From: Isoperla grammatica
Taxonomy: Eukaryota; Arthropoda; Insecta; Plecoptera; Perlodidae
NCBI GenBank assembly: GCA_945910005.1
Contig: OX246743.1
Coordinates: 10,708,587-10,772,586 of the forward strand
Direction of reading: 5' to 3'
DNA length: 64,000 bases
The notes under the pieces are model-generated. The model worked only from the letters and a program-made list of their open reading frames with translations, had not been told where the DNA came from and searched no databases. The position numbers and the translations under genes were made by a program. This document shows, piece by piece, positions 12,519 through 22,995 of the stretch (its first letter is position 1; each line of letters starts with the position of its first letter).

Positions 12519-12969
12519 TAGAGCTGTACCGATTCCGATACCTAGTCTTGAGAATCGGCGATTCTTCATGGTATCGGTAGAATCGGCCGATTCCGATTCT
12601 TGGCCCAATGTTACCGATACCGATTCTTTTGAATGAAGCGCCCGAAAATTTCCATTTCCGTTCAAATATATCGATTATCGAGAGTCGAAGTCACTATGCG
12701 TGTGCACCAATCACGAAGCGACTTGCTGAAATCGACAAGTCGATTGGCAGCCATGTTGATTTTAGCGTGGTACAGATGTGCTTGTCTAAGATATGTAGCA
12801 TCCAAATTAATTTAATTTACTAGACCTAATATAAAAATAAAATAAATAACTTGCAATAATAGTTTGTATTAAAGAATCGGTATCAGTGGAATCGGAATCG
12901 GAATCGGCAGAAAATTGGAATCGGCATCGGAATCGGAATCGGCAAAAATGTGGTATCGGTACAGCTCTA
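12519..12969. mobile_element. hAT-type miniature element with ATCGG subterminal arrays (451 bp)
   Basis: Terminal inverted repeats TAGAGCTGTACCGAT and its exact reverse complement bound the element, and the 8-bp duplication GTTACATT flanks it at 12511-12518 and 12970-12977. Inside the ends, both sides hold arrays of the short motif GAATCGG / CCGATTC (about 12535-12630 and 12875-12960). Such subterminal motif arrays are where hAT transposases bind. The small frames inside are by-products of the arrays. Confidence 0.92.
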
Positions 12970-12977
12970 GTTACATT

Positions 12978-13800
12978 ATATTATTTATGTACATATATGC
13001 CTTTAATTTACTGCATTAATTTCATTTTTAATGAAATTAATGTTGTGTACACACAAAAGTACATTTTTTACATGTAATAAGTTTGATACACTTAGTTTAA
13101 ACAACATATATTTTGTTTCTTATATATTATGACAATAAGTGATAACATTCATAATAAAGTATTAAATTAATAAATAAATAATCTATAGATAGAGAAGTTA
13201 AATTTATCACATTTAATCGGTAAGAATCCAAGGCGATACAAAAACGATATGCATTCCTGTAAGTGTGCGTTAATCCTGCTGCCTATGAATGGATCATGTC
13301 AGGCACAAGTTCAACACTTCATGAATTGTAATACTGTACCACTGTTCTGATCAAGATTTTTTGTTATTCAGTTATTTTATTCATTTTATACTGACATACG
13401 CTTCTAGTCTAACCTACCACTATTTGTAATTTTGACCACTCTTACTTTTTATTAAAAAAAATTGCTACAAACAATAATAATTATTGGCACATCTAATTCC
13501 TGCAGTGGTGAATACAATGTTGTCGATTATTAGTAAATATAATACATTGCCATATTTTTTTAAATAAAGTACTGAATTATAACATGAAACATGGATTGAT
13601 TAAATGTACAAAGAAAATATTACTAAAAAACAATGAACATAAATTGTATCTATACAATTATTTAATCTATGCAAGTATGAAAACGATTTACAAGTCTAAG
13701 TTAACATTCAATGAACATTCTATGTTTCCATTTTCTTCATGTTTTATCATTACCTACTTGACACTTGTCTACATATAATATGTTTGTAGATCCAATGTAT
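12978..13800. other. Gene-free AT-rich stretch up to the retrotransposon insertion
   Basis: No gene or repeat was recognised. The last four bases, GTAT at 13797-13800, form the left half of the Gypsy target-site duplication. Confidence 0.5.
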
Positions 13801-14669
13801 TGTGAGATAAAAATTAGTATTGTTCATTATTTCATTTTTACTTAGTTTTATTTTATTGCGTGATTTATGGATACCTTACGGTGACACCTGTGTTCGCTCA
13901 CAGCTGTCGTCACCGTAAGGTATGCGCTGTGCTCGGCTATTTCGTCAGTTTCGTCCGGTTATAATTTCCTGTTTGTGCAGCAACTTTGCTGACTGCTCGG
14001 TTCAGGAGGGGGGCGGTTCGTTGACTTCGTGAGTGGACCCCGGACCCACTCTTTCGTGTTTGCCACGAGAGGGGGTCGAACCGAGTAGTTTGATTGGTGA
14101 ATTATGACTGGGGACAGCCAGCGTGAGGCAGAGAGGGGGTGACTGGGGTATGACGCAGGAGAGCTTAGGTGCGAGAGGTCACGGGGTTTACTCGGGGCAA
14201 TTGGCTTGGGACTGGAATCGAGGACGGACGGAGGACCGACACCTGGGTAGAACGGCTGAGGATCCAACAGTGCGAAGGGAACGTCGAACGACAAGGCCAA
14301 GGGAACGTCACGAGCGCGACCGAGGCGGACACAGAGAAGGGGATTCGACGCCAGGACACCAAGGTAGAGGCACTTCGGCCGTACGTTTAGACTAAGTTGT
14401 GCAGGGAAACCCGTAGACAGATTCGCCACTTCTCAGCCACTGATAGGTTAAATGTAAATCTAATAAATCACGGTTCCTTAATTGTCAGAATCAAAGTCTT
14501 ATCATTCCTAAGCTGTTTGAACCGGAACGTCCCGATCCCTCAGTAGTGAGAACCATCCCTAGAGTTACGCCCCAGTACATCTACGGGACCGTCGACGTCG
14601 GAGTCCGTGGGTTCGAGGCCGAGCCGACGGAATTGGGTTGGAGACACGGTAGGTTCTCGCTATCTGACA
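13801..14669 (+). repeat. 5' LTR
   Basis: It starts TG and ends CA. At 13871-13923 it holds a near-uninterrupted hairpin: the arm ATACCTTACGGTGAC is repeated exactly in reverse complement at 13909-13923, with a smaller CTGTG/CACAG stem inside. A polyadenylation hexamer AATAAA lies at 14462-14467. The open frames inside the LTR occur identically in both copies and need not be coding. Confidence 0.96.
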
Positions 14670-14695
14670 TATGGTGGAAGCGCCGTTGCAAAACT
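14670..14695 (+). other. Putative tRNA primer-binding site
   Basis: One base after the LTR comes ATGGTGGAAGCGCCGTTGC. The TGG at 14672 is the expected complement of a tRNA 3' CCA end. I could not identify the tRNA. Confidence 0.5.
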
Positions 14696-14989
14696 TAGTT
14701 TTGTTGTATTTGGGCTAACCGGATCAAACAGTTTTTTTTATTATTATTCTTCTAAATTCAATTTTTATTTTAATTATTACATCGTGGCTGTGGGTCTTTG
14801 CTAGTCTGTCTATGTGGTTCAAGGCTGTTCATTCCTCTATCTAGCGCTCTTTGCTGCGTGTGCACTGGCGTCGAGTTTCTATCGGCGCGCTTATCACCTC
14901 GACTGGCGGCCATCATACATTCCTTTCGTGTGTATGAGTGACACGGGAGTTCTTTACTAACGTGTATTAGTGAATGGTGCACTCCATTC

Positions 14990-16411
14990 ATGTGTGAAGT
15001 CCCCTCTGACAGGACTTTGCGTTGGCTGTCGCGTACCTTGGGTATTCCTAGTGCTGGTGGCAGTCTGTCGGAGGGCGAGAGGTTATTGGAGTGGTGCCAC
15101 AGGCGACAGTTAGAGGAACAGGCAGTTGAGGGTGCAGATTTGTCGGGCATAGGGGGTGAGCTTTTAGATTCTCCCGAGTCGTTGCGAAGTGGGGAAGGGC
15201 GGCCTTGTGTTTCTCGTACAGTTCCGTCGCAGAGGGTGGAAGAGGCGATGGCGGGTATGACGGTGGCCCCTGGGATGTTCCGTCCTGGCGTCGAGGATGC
15301 GGAGGAATGGATTGAGCGTTACGAGACAGCGGCAGGAGCCAGTGGGTGGTCTGAGGAACGGATGATTGTTGGTTTTCCCTGTTTTTTGGAGGGGTCGGAA
15401 TTGAAGTGGTTTCGCACTTTCGATCGACGACGGCGAGCAGAGTTAACGGGCGACCCGCCCGCGCCACGGCCGCTTGTCTGGGCTTCACTGAAGGCTCTTT
15501 TTCTCAGGACGTTCGGGGTTGGTATGGGGGCTCCGCATTACTGGGCCACGAAGCTTGCTAACCGCATACAGCAGCCAGGGGAGAGTGTTCGGTCGTATGT
15601 CTTTGCTAAAGCCGAATTGTGTGATAAGGTGGATGTAGGGATGACTAAGGAGTGTCGCGTGCATTGGGTTAGGGGTGGTTTGCGTCGGGATATGTATGAG
15701 TGTGTGATTGGGCGCACATTTCCTGATTTGGACAGTTTGCTGGCTCATTTAGTGGAGTTTGAGATGTGTCGGAGTGGCGTCTTGCCTTGTGGTCAGCCTG
15801 AGGGTTTGGGGGTGAGTGGGGGTGGTCAACTTGTGGCCTCGGTTTCGTCATCTCAGGACCTGAGTCTTCGGGCGGTTATGGACATGATGCGAGAGATGGA
15901 CCAGCAGGTGCAGACGTTGCAAAATCGGGTGGATAGGGAGGATTCTTCTAGTCGGTCTGGGGGTTCGGGGGTGAAAGGGGGTAGCCAGCTTGTGGCACCG
16001 CTGACGTTGAAACAGGATTCGGGTCTTCACACGTTAATGGATATGGTTCGTGACATGGGCCAACAACTGCAGACGTTACAGGGGCGTGTGGATAAGAGGG
16101 GGTCGTCGGCCTCCCCTAACACCGCGCTGATGGAGGATTTGGCTGGCATGCTGCGAACCCTGTCGACTAAGGTGGAGTCTTCTGCAGGGGGGGTGTTACC
16201 TGCCGCTGCGGCGGCGACACTGCAGCCACAGGGGGCGCAAGATAATGTCCTGCGCTTTAACTCGCGAGGGGTAGGTGGGTCTGTTGTCTGTTACTTTTGC
16301 CATCGGTCTGGTCACTTTATGCGTGATTGTCATCGGCGTAAGAAGGCGCAAGCTCTCCTTGATGAATCTGATAAGGGGGGTGTCTCGGGTGAGTCGGCGG
16401 GAAACGCTTAG
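14990..16411 (+). CDS. gag: Gag polyprotein of the Gypsy element
   Basis: The 473-codon frame encodes the structural protein that packages the element RNA. Around residues 95-240 it has the layout of a retrotransposon Gag core (EEWIERYETAAG, then LKWFRTFDRR). A coiled-coil-like region follows in which about 45 residues occur twice (from about residue 273 and again from about 326; both contain QLVA and MGQQ/MDQQ ...QTLQ). A CCHC zinc knuckle lies at C434, C437, H442, C447. The frame ends in a TAG at 16409-16411, immediately after the slippery heptamer. The start was taken as the first ATG that keeps the whole frame, about 320 bp after the LTR. Confidence 0.93.
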   Translation: MCEVPSDRTLRWLSRTLGIPSAGGSLSEGERLLEWCHRRQLEEQAVEGADLSGIGGELLDSPESLRSGEGRPCVSRTVPSQRVEEAMAGMTVAPGMFRPGVEDAEEWIERYETAAGASGWSEERMIVGFPCFLEGSELKWFRTFDRRRRAELTGDPPAPRPLVWASLKALFLRTFGVGMGAPHYWATKLANRIQQPGESVRSYVFAKAELCDKVDVGMTKECRVHWVRGGLRRDMYECVIGRTFPDLDSLLAHLVEFEMCRSGVLPCGQPEGLGVSGGGQLVASVSSSQDLSLRAVMDMMREMDQQVQTLQNRVDREDSSSRSGGSGVKGGSQLVAPLTLKQDSGLHTLMDMVRDMGQQLQTLQGRVDKRGSSASPNTALMEDLAGMLRTLSTKVESSAGGVLPAAAAATLQPQGAQDNVLRFNSRGVGGSVVCYFCHRSGHFMRDCHRRKKAQALLDESDKGGVSGESAGNA

Positions 16412-19400
16412 CCCCACCGGGGAGGGCATCCTCTTCGGTGGGGTCGGTGGGGAAGTTTTCTGCTCATAGTAAGTCTCGTTGGCGAAGGAGGGGTCGTAGG
16501 CGCTGTTGGGTGTGTGGGAGTGTCAGGCATTTGAAAGTGAGTTGTCATCTTAAGGGTGCGCGAGTGCGGCTCGCTCATAGGAATCGCTATTTAGAATTAT
16601 TTCCCCAACTGTACGCGTCTATTCTCCAGGGGTCTAAAGGGGAAACGCGACCCTCTTTGTCTATGGATGGTGTTGATGCTTCTGCTAAGGTGTCTAGGGG
16701 GACGGAGGGGGATGTGGCTGAGGGGCTCAGCGAAGCTGGGCGGCCTGACAGTGTTGAGGTGGTAGTTATCCCCGCCTTTGGTGCGTTGCGAATACCTGTC
16801 GAGTTGGAGGGGGTTGTTTTGAGTTCCCTTGTTGATTCGGGTGCCGGGGTCTCGTGTGTCAATTCGGATTGGGTGCGGCATATGGATCTTCACCCCGTCG
16901 AGGGGTTGGTTTTGCGTACGGCGGACAATTCGTCCTTGCGGGTAGTTGGCCGAGTGGAGGACGTTCGTCTCTCTATTGGGGGTCGGGCCTTATCTCTGTC
17001 ATTTATTGTTGTGGATGGATTGTCTGTCGATTGTTTGTTAGGGAATGATTTCTGTCGCGAGTATGCTGTAATCATTGATTATCAGTCGGAGCGCTTGGTG
17101 CTTCACGTGGGTAATGAATGTGTACAGGTACCGTTTGGGGGTGGTTCACCCTGTGTTTTGGCCAGGGAGGAGGAAGGGTTGTGTGGTTTCCTGTCACATA
17201 TTGAGGGTTGCGAGGAGGAAGACGGGCGGGTACTTGTGGCTAAGGAGGTTACTATTGAGCCGGGTCAGACGGGTAAGGTTGAATTTGTTGTTTCGGGGGC
17301 CGGGCTGGCGGGCGCTAGTGTTTTCGAGCCGGTTAGTTCTCTGTTATGTAAGCGCGGCTTGATCATGCCTACTGTGTTGTTATCTGGCATGAGCGCGGGC
17401 GTCTTGCCTGTCGCGAATGTCACTTCACAGCCGGTACGGTTGTTTGCTCGGTCAGCGTTGGGCACGGTGGAAGAGGTTGAAGTTCTACGGAGCGAGTCAG
17501 GGGTAGACAAAGTGCAGGACATACCTATCTGTGGACTGGAGCAACACGACAAGCTTAGGGATGTTCCATCGGACATTGAGTCGCTCAACGTGTATAAGGA
17601 TATGCCAGCGGGGGCGCGACAGGCATTAATGGATTTGCTTGCGCGTTATCATGACGTGTTTGCGTGGTCCTCAGACCTGATAGGTCGCTGTAACGTGGGG
17701 GAGTGCGATATTGAGCTAAAAGATCCCACTCCTGTTCACATGCAGCCCTATCGGGTCAGCCCGGGGGAGCGCGAGGTCATTCGAGAGCATATTGATGACA
17801 TGTTGAAGGCGGGGGTGATTACTCCTTCCCAGTCGGAATGGGCATCCCCTATAGTGTTGGTTAAGAAAAAGAATGGGAAAATTAGGGTAGTAGTCGATTT
17901 CAGGCGCCTTAATCTCCAGCTCAAGACGTTTAGTTATCCTAGCGCGAATGCGGAGGACCTGTTGGCGTGTTTGACGGGGTGTACAGTGTTTACATCCCTT
18001 GATTTGGCGTCGGGGTTTTGGCAACTACCGTTAACGTCGAAGGCAAAGGAGATTTGTAGTTTTGCATGTTGCATGGGTTTGTTCAAATTTGAAGTTTTGC
18101 CTTTCGGGATATCGACTGCTCCTGCTTTGTTTCAGGCGGCGATGGACAAGGTTCTAGCAGGGTTGAAGTGGTCGGCGTGTGTGTGTTATCTTGATGACGT
18201 CCTGTGCATGGGGAGGGATTTTGGAGAACATCTGGCGCGATTGGAGTTGGTGTTACAGAGATTTCGTGCGGCACATCTCACTCTTAATCCTGAGAAATGT
18301 TCGTTTGGATATGATAGGGTTAGGATGTTGGGACATGTTGTTAGTGCGGAGGGGGTGGCTCCCAACCCAGAGACGGTGCAGGCGGTGCTGGACTTTCCGG
18401 TTCCACGGAAACTCAAACAGGTGCGGTCGTTTGTTGGGCTCGCCTCGTTCTATCGTAAGTTTATCGAGAACTTCAGTAGGATTTGTGCACCCCTGACTGA
18501 CTTGACGAAGAAGCAAGTCAAGTTCATTTGGGGTCCAGAGCAAGAGAGCGCTTTCCGTACGTTGCAGGACAAACTTCTTTCAGCCCCTATTTTGAGGCAT
18601 TTCTCCGATTCTGCCCCTACGCAGTTGCGTACGGATGCTTCGAAGGAGGGGTTGGGGGCGGTAATTCTACAACAGTTTGACTCCGAGTGGCACCCTATTG
18701 GTTATGCGTCGAGAAGGTTAACTAAAGCAGAAGCTAATTATGGGGTGACTGAGCTGGAATGCTTGGCTATCGTATGGGCAGTTAAGTATTTCCGTCATTT
18801 TCTGTGGGGGCGGCCATTTCAGGTCGTCACCGATCACTGCGCGTTGTGTTTTTTACGGAAAAACTGCGAACGAGGTGGTCGGTTGGCGCGGTGGAGCATC
18901 TATCTTCTGGATCATCAGATTGAAATCATCTATAAGTCGGGGAAAAAACATCTGGATGCGGATTGTATGAGTCGCTTATTACCGGAGGGTGGTTCTGAGC
19001 CGGAGGATGTGGAAAGTGATATGGAGATCATGACGTTGCCTGTGACTGTAGAGGATATCGCCCAGTCACAGAGGGGTGATGCTGCTTTGGCAGTGTTGAT
19101 GGACGCTATGACTGATCCTGAGGGGGCTACTTCGAAAGTTCGTCGTCAAACAAGGAGTTTCGTTTTGGAAAATGGGGTGCTGTACAGGAAAAATTTTGCT
19201 GTTCCCGGTCCTAGCAAGTTATTGGTCATCCCTGAGAACCTGAAGGTGCAAATCTTGTATGATGCGCATGATAGTCCAGCGGGTGGGGCGCATTTGGGTT
19301 ACATCAAGACATTGGGTAAGCTGCGTCAGCGGTTTTATTGGGATGGAATGGCTCGGCAAGTGGAGGCGTATGTGAAGAGCTGTGCGGATTGTCAGGGTAA

Positions 19401-20325
19401 GAAAATGCCCAATTTGTTGCCCGCGGGGTTACTGCAGCCTATACCGGTGGGGGAACCATTTGACATGATCGGCATCGATCTCTTGGGTCCTCTAAAGCGT
19501 AGTATTGGCGGTCATCGCTTCATTGTGACGGCCACCGACTATGCTACGAAGTGGGCTATAGCTCGCCCTATTCCGTCTGGGGGTGCGACAAATGTGGCTA
19601 CATTCCTTGTTGATCATGTGATTTGCGTACATTCTTGTCCCCGAATGATTTTGAGTGACCGGGGGGCTGTGTTTCGTGGGGCTCTCGTATCAGAGATTCT
19701 GAGGGGCTTGGGTGTTCGTTCCCTTTACACCACCGCCTATAAGCCTAGCACTAACGGCCTCTGTGAACGGTTTAACGGCACGCTCGCTACCATGTTGTCT
19801 TTCTATGTTAACTCTAAGCATGACAATTGGTGTGAGTATGTGTCGTTGTGTACATTCTCTTACAATGTGTCAATTCAAGCTACGACCAAGTACACGCCGT
19901 TTTATTTGGTATACGGGCGTGAGCCTACGTTGCCGTTGGATGCTGGCTTGGACCCGGATTTGCAGATGGGGGTGGACAGCGCTGAGAGGGTAGAGGCTCT
20001 ACGGGAGGCGAGGCGGCTAGTGTTGGACGTAATTAAGGCTGAGCAAGCTGATCAGAAGGATAGGTATGACAAAGGGCGTCGTCATGTGTCCTATGACGTG
20101 GGACAGTATGTGAAAGTGTTTTTTCCCTTACGGAAGGTGGGCCAAGTTGAAAAGTTTATGCATCGTTGGTTAGGTCCATTCAAAATTGTGTCAAAATTAT
20201 CTGATTTGAATTATGTGGTTAAATTAAAATTAAGTAATAAATGGGTTGATGACACTGTCCACGTTTCGAGATTGAAGCCCTGGTATGATCCCGACGAATG
20301 GCGATTGCCCTGGCCTGATAGCTAG
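16393..20325 (+). CDS. pol: Pol polyprotein of the Gypsy element (protease, RT, RNase H, integrase)
   Basis: The frame lacks a suitable ATG at its start and is most simply expressed by -1 frameshifting from Gag; residues below count from 16438. A second CCHC knuckle lies at C23, C26, H31, C36. An aspartic protease active site DSGA is at 133. Reverse transcriptase has the catalytic YLDD at 584-587. RNase H carries D733, E772/E774 and D799. Integrase has the HHCC zinc domain (H944, H952, C982, C985) and a catalytic triad D1014, D1074, E1110, which gives exactly D-x59-D-x35-E. A GPF-type C-terminal module (WLGPFKIV, then VHVSRLKPWY) follows, with no chromodomain. All catalytic residues I can locate are intact and there is no internal stop, so the copy may be active. 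Confidence 0.95.
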   Translation, partial: VGGKRLAPPGRASSSVGSVGKFSAHSKSRWRRRGRRRCWVCGSVRHLKVSCHLKGARVRLAHRNRYLELFPQLYASILQGSKGETRPSLSMDGVDASAKVSRGTEGDVAEGLSEAGRPDSVEVVVIPAFGALRIPVELEGVVLSSLVDSGAGVSCVNSDWVRHMDLHPVEGLVLRTADNSSLRVVGRVEDVRLSIGGRALSLSFIVVDGLSVDCLLGNDFCREYAVIIDYQSERLVLHVGNECVQVPFGGGSPCVLAREEEGLCGFLSHIEGCEEEDGRVLVAKEVTIEPGQTGKVEFVVSGAGLAGASVFEPVSSLLCKRGLIMPTVLLSGMSAGVLPVANVTSQPVRLFARSALGTVEEVEVLRSESGVDKVQDIPICGLEQHDKLRDVPSDIESLNVYKDMPAGARQALMDLLARYHDVFAWSSDLIGRCNVGECDIELKDPTPVHMQPYRVSPGEREVIREHIDDMLKAGVITPSQSEWASPIVLVKKKNGKIRVVVDFRRLNLQLKTFSYPSANAEDLLACLTGCTVFTSLDLASGFWQLPLTSKAKEICSFACCMGLFKFEVLPFGISTAPALFQAAMDKVLAGLKWSACVCYLDDVLCMGRDFGEHLARLELVLQRFRAAHLTLNPEKCSFGYDRVRMLGHVVSAEGVAPNPETVQAVLDFPVPRKLKQVRSFVGLASFYRKFIENFSRICAPLTDLTKKQVKFIWGPEQESAFRTLQDKLLSAPILRHFSDSAPTQLRTDASKEGLGAVILQQFDSEWHPIGYASRRLTKAEANYGVTELECLAIVWAVKYFRHFLWGRPFQVVTDHCALCFLRKNCERGGRLARWSIYLLDHQIEIIYKSGKKHLDADCMSRLLPEGGSEPEDVESDMEIMTLPVTVEDIAQSQRGDAALAVLMDAMTDPEGATSKVRRQTRSFVLENGVLYRKNFAVPGPSKLLVIPENLKVQILYDAHDSPAGGAHLGYIKTLGKLRQRFYWDGMARQVEAYVKSCADCQGKKMPNLLPAGLLQPIPVGEPFDMIGIDLLGPLKRSIGGHRFIVTATDYATKWAIARPIPSGGATNVATFLVDHVICVHSCPRMILSDRGAVFRGALVSEILRGLGVRSLYTTAYKPSTNGLCERFNGTLATMLSFYVNSKHDNWCEYVSLCTFSYNVSIQATTKYTPFYLVYGREPTLPLDAGLDPDLQMGVDSAERVEALREARRLVLDVIKAEQADQKDRYDKGRRHVSYDVGQYVKVFFPLRKVGQVEKFMHRWLGPFKIVSKLSDLNYVVKLKLSNKWVDDTVHVSRLKPWYDPDEWRLPWPDS
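16399..16443 (+). promoter_or_regulatory. -1 ribosomal frameshift signal (slippery GGGAAAC plus hairpin)
   Basis: The heptamer GGGAAAC at 16399-16405 is in the canonical register: the Gag frame reads GGA AAC. After a six-base spacer that contains the Gag stop, a strong hairpin begins. CCCCACCG (16412-16419) pairs with CGGTGGGG (16436-16443), two G-U pairs follow, then GAGG (16422-16425) pairs with CCTC (16430-16433), closing on a four-base loop. The Pol frame is -1 relative to Gag and opens at 16393, so the overlap of about 19 bases contains the slip site. Confidence 0.88.
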
Positions 20326-22984
20326 GTTGTGTGTGTGTGTGTGAATGCGTGATTAAATGTGAGTGTGTTACGTCTTTGCTCTGGCTACGTGTTCCTATGT
20401 TTTCTCATTACGTGTTGCTTCTTCTACTTTCGAGTAGGGCTATTGACGGGCATGGGCTTTATTCGTGTTGTGAACTCTCTTTTATGTCCGGGACAGTTAG
20501 TTTGCGGACTGGGGATTGAACTGGGGACTGCAAGATTGTCGGAAGTTAATGTGCGTTTGCTTTGATTTGTTGCGTGGGCTGGCTTCGTTCACGGCGTTAT
20601 CTCGTGCGCTCGCCTGGTATGCGGTTGTTGACCGTTATCGGTGTCGGCGGGTAGCTGTGTCAGCATTCGCACTCGGCTTTGGTGAGTTACTTGCTCGCTA
20701 TAAGTCCTCTTTCTTTATTATCATTGTGCCTGGTTTATTACTTTGTCGGCGCAGCAGTTTTGTCTTCGCTCGTCGGTAGTCGAGGTGCAACGAGGATAAT
20801 CGTGGTGTGCGGTTGCGCGTTAGTATGCTTGTTTAGTGTGATTGTTTTGTATGATTGTTTAGTATGATTGTTTTGTATGATTGTTTTGTATGATTGTTTA
20901 GTATGATTGTTTAGTGTGCTTGTTTAGTGTACTTGTTTAGTATGATTGTTTAGTGTGCTTGTTTAGTGTACTTGTTTGGTATGATTGTTTAGTGTGATTC
21001 TTTGGTATGAGTGTTTCGTTTGTTGGGTGATGTGTAGATATTGGATGCGTGTCTGTGACAGGACTCAGTACGGACGATGGATAGTCCGTGTGTGCAGTTC
21101 CGTCCGGTGGCATGAGTGCGGGTGGACGGACAGTCCGATGGGGGTGTCATGGAGCGTGACAGCACGGACGATGGACAGTTCGTGGATGGTCACGTCCATT
21201 GACTGTAGGAGCGGACGACGGACAGTCCGGTGATGCGTGTCTGTGACGGGACTCAGTACGGACGATGGATAGTCCGTGTGTGCAGTTCCGTCCGGTGGCA
21301 TGAGTGCAGGTGGACGGACAGTCCGATGGGGGTGTCATGGAGCGTGACGGCACGGGCGATGGACAGTTCGTGGATGGTCACGTCCATTGACTATTGGCCG
21401 GACGACGGACAGTCCGGTGATGCGTGTGTGGTTGATGCTAGGATTGTATTGTCCTAGAGCGACGGGTCGGGGTGTTCGATCAGTTGTCTGGTTGCTTGAT
21501 GTATGCACAGGGGTAGTTTTATCTGGTGGGGATGTCCGTAGAAGTGTTAGGTTTAAGACTAGTTCGTTATGGTGTGATTTTGTCACATTTTAGGTTTATT
21601 TGTCTTCTCTCTTCTCTCTCCTGTGCACGGGCGCTAGTGCAGTGGTGGGGAAAGGGGAGGAAAATTACTTTTATTTAATTACTTTTAGGTTTTATTAGGT
21701 TTAGTGATTGTTGGACATTCCCGGTGTTTCTCTTTGCTTGGCGGCCGCGGGGCATTGAGTTTCTTAGATGATAGCTTTGCATGCATTGAGTGTACTCGAC
21801 TCTTGATCGACATCGCTACTTTGTCGTTCTCTTTGGTCATACTCATTTTCTTATGTGGCAGTTCCTTTTATGGTTGATTGTTTCCCATTGCAGTCACATG
21901 AGGTAATTATTTCGTTGTTTTAAGTCGATTTCGTCAATTGTGTCGGTTTGTGTCTCTCACATTTCACGTCTTGTGTGGTGCATTTATCAGTGTATTCATG
22001 GGTGTCGTGACAGGTCACGTGTGTTTTGATTTTGCTCGCCATGTGTTGTTGGCTCTCTGAGGAGAGTAGGAGGGAGTGAGAGGGGGGCATAGTGTCACTA
22101 TTGTGCTGACGGTTGTCGTCGTGACTCACTACTATCTGGAGTGTTTCGCGGAGTGGTCTACTCTCTCGCATTCTTGTTAACTAAACATATGTTTACATTG
22201 TGTCGAACAAGTCAAGATCGCTCCGTTGTCAGCTGTTCTATCTGACGAGAGCCGTCTGCTGTAGCTACCCACTCTCTGGGACAGTGTCTCTTTGAGAATG
22301 GTTGTTGTCAGTCTTGTGCACAATAGTGTGGTGGTTGTCATGATAGTAGTTGTAGTTTTATTAGTATCGTTAAATTCAGTAGGTATACATGATGTACATA
22401 TAGAGTATTACGGACGGGAATACGGTTGTGGGGATGCAATACTGCTGGTAATTTTTGTGTGTTCCAGTATGTGGCATCTCGAGGCTGTGTTCAAACCGAC
22501 GATCCGCTGACTTGAGTGGATTGGCTGCTGTCAGTGGGTCGGCGGGGGGAAAGAAGACTCCGGGCCGAGGAATTGTTCGACTCCGGGGTCCAATGTATTC
22601 AAGAGGAACCGTGGTTCAAAAATTGTTGTTTTGTTACTATTATTGTGTTTTGTTATGTATTTTCAATCGTTTATTTTTGAAATTTCTCGTTTTTGCGGAG
22701 CATGGTCTCCAGGCCGTATTGTTGTTGTTATTCGATTTGCAGTGGTAGGCACAAGGGTGCTAGGGAGATCATGACTCTAAGTAGCTTCTTTTTAGAATGT
22801 ATATGGCTGAGGGGTGAGGAATTTGACTATGGGTCCCGGGAAATTTTGTTAATTATTATAGGGGGGTTGGTTTTTCTATTTGGGGGAATTGTGCTTACGT
22901 CATGCATTCAACACCAAGTTTGGTTGTCACTTTGTTCTCTGGCTTTCCATAAATCACGGGTCGAGTCAGAGTCGACTCTCATCT
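20326..22984 (+). other. Long non-coding 3' region of the Gypsy element
   Basis: About 2.7 kb between the pol stop and the polypurine tract. It holds GT-rich low-complexity sequence near 20328, a TGATTGTTTAGTG-like short tandem repeat at about 20823-21000, and a 188-bp duplication at 21045-21430. Frames here are short, differ in hydrophobic bias, and lack envelope-like features (no signal peptide plus furin site plus anchor). Confidence 0.75.
21045..21430 (+). repeat. 188-bp direct duplication rich in GGACAGTCCG motifs
   Basis: Two copies begin at 21045 and 21233, and a third starts at 21420 but is cut off after a few bases. Each copy contains several small palindromes around GGACAGTCCG and CGGACGATGGA. 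The copies differ at only a few positions, so the duplication is young. Confidence 0.85.
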
Positions 22985-22995
22985 AAGGGGGGGCA
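22985..22995 (+). other. Polypurine tract
   Basis: AAGGGGGGGCA lies directly before the 3' LTR, where plus-strand priming is expected in LTR elements. Confidence 0.8.

Noticed and set aside
13959..14429. 156-codon minus-strand frame in the LTR, repeated in the 3' LTR
   Set aside because: Identical copies follow simply from LTR identity; proline/serine-rich translation of a GC-rich strand, with no known domain.
22292..22510. Hydrophobic small frame upstream of the 3' LTR, considered as an envelope remnant
   Set aside because: Too short, valine-rich by composition, and without signal peptide, cleavage site or anchor layout.
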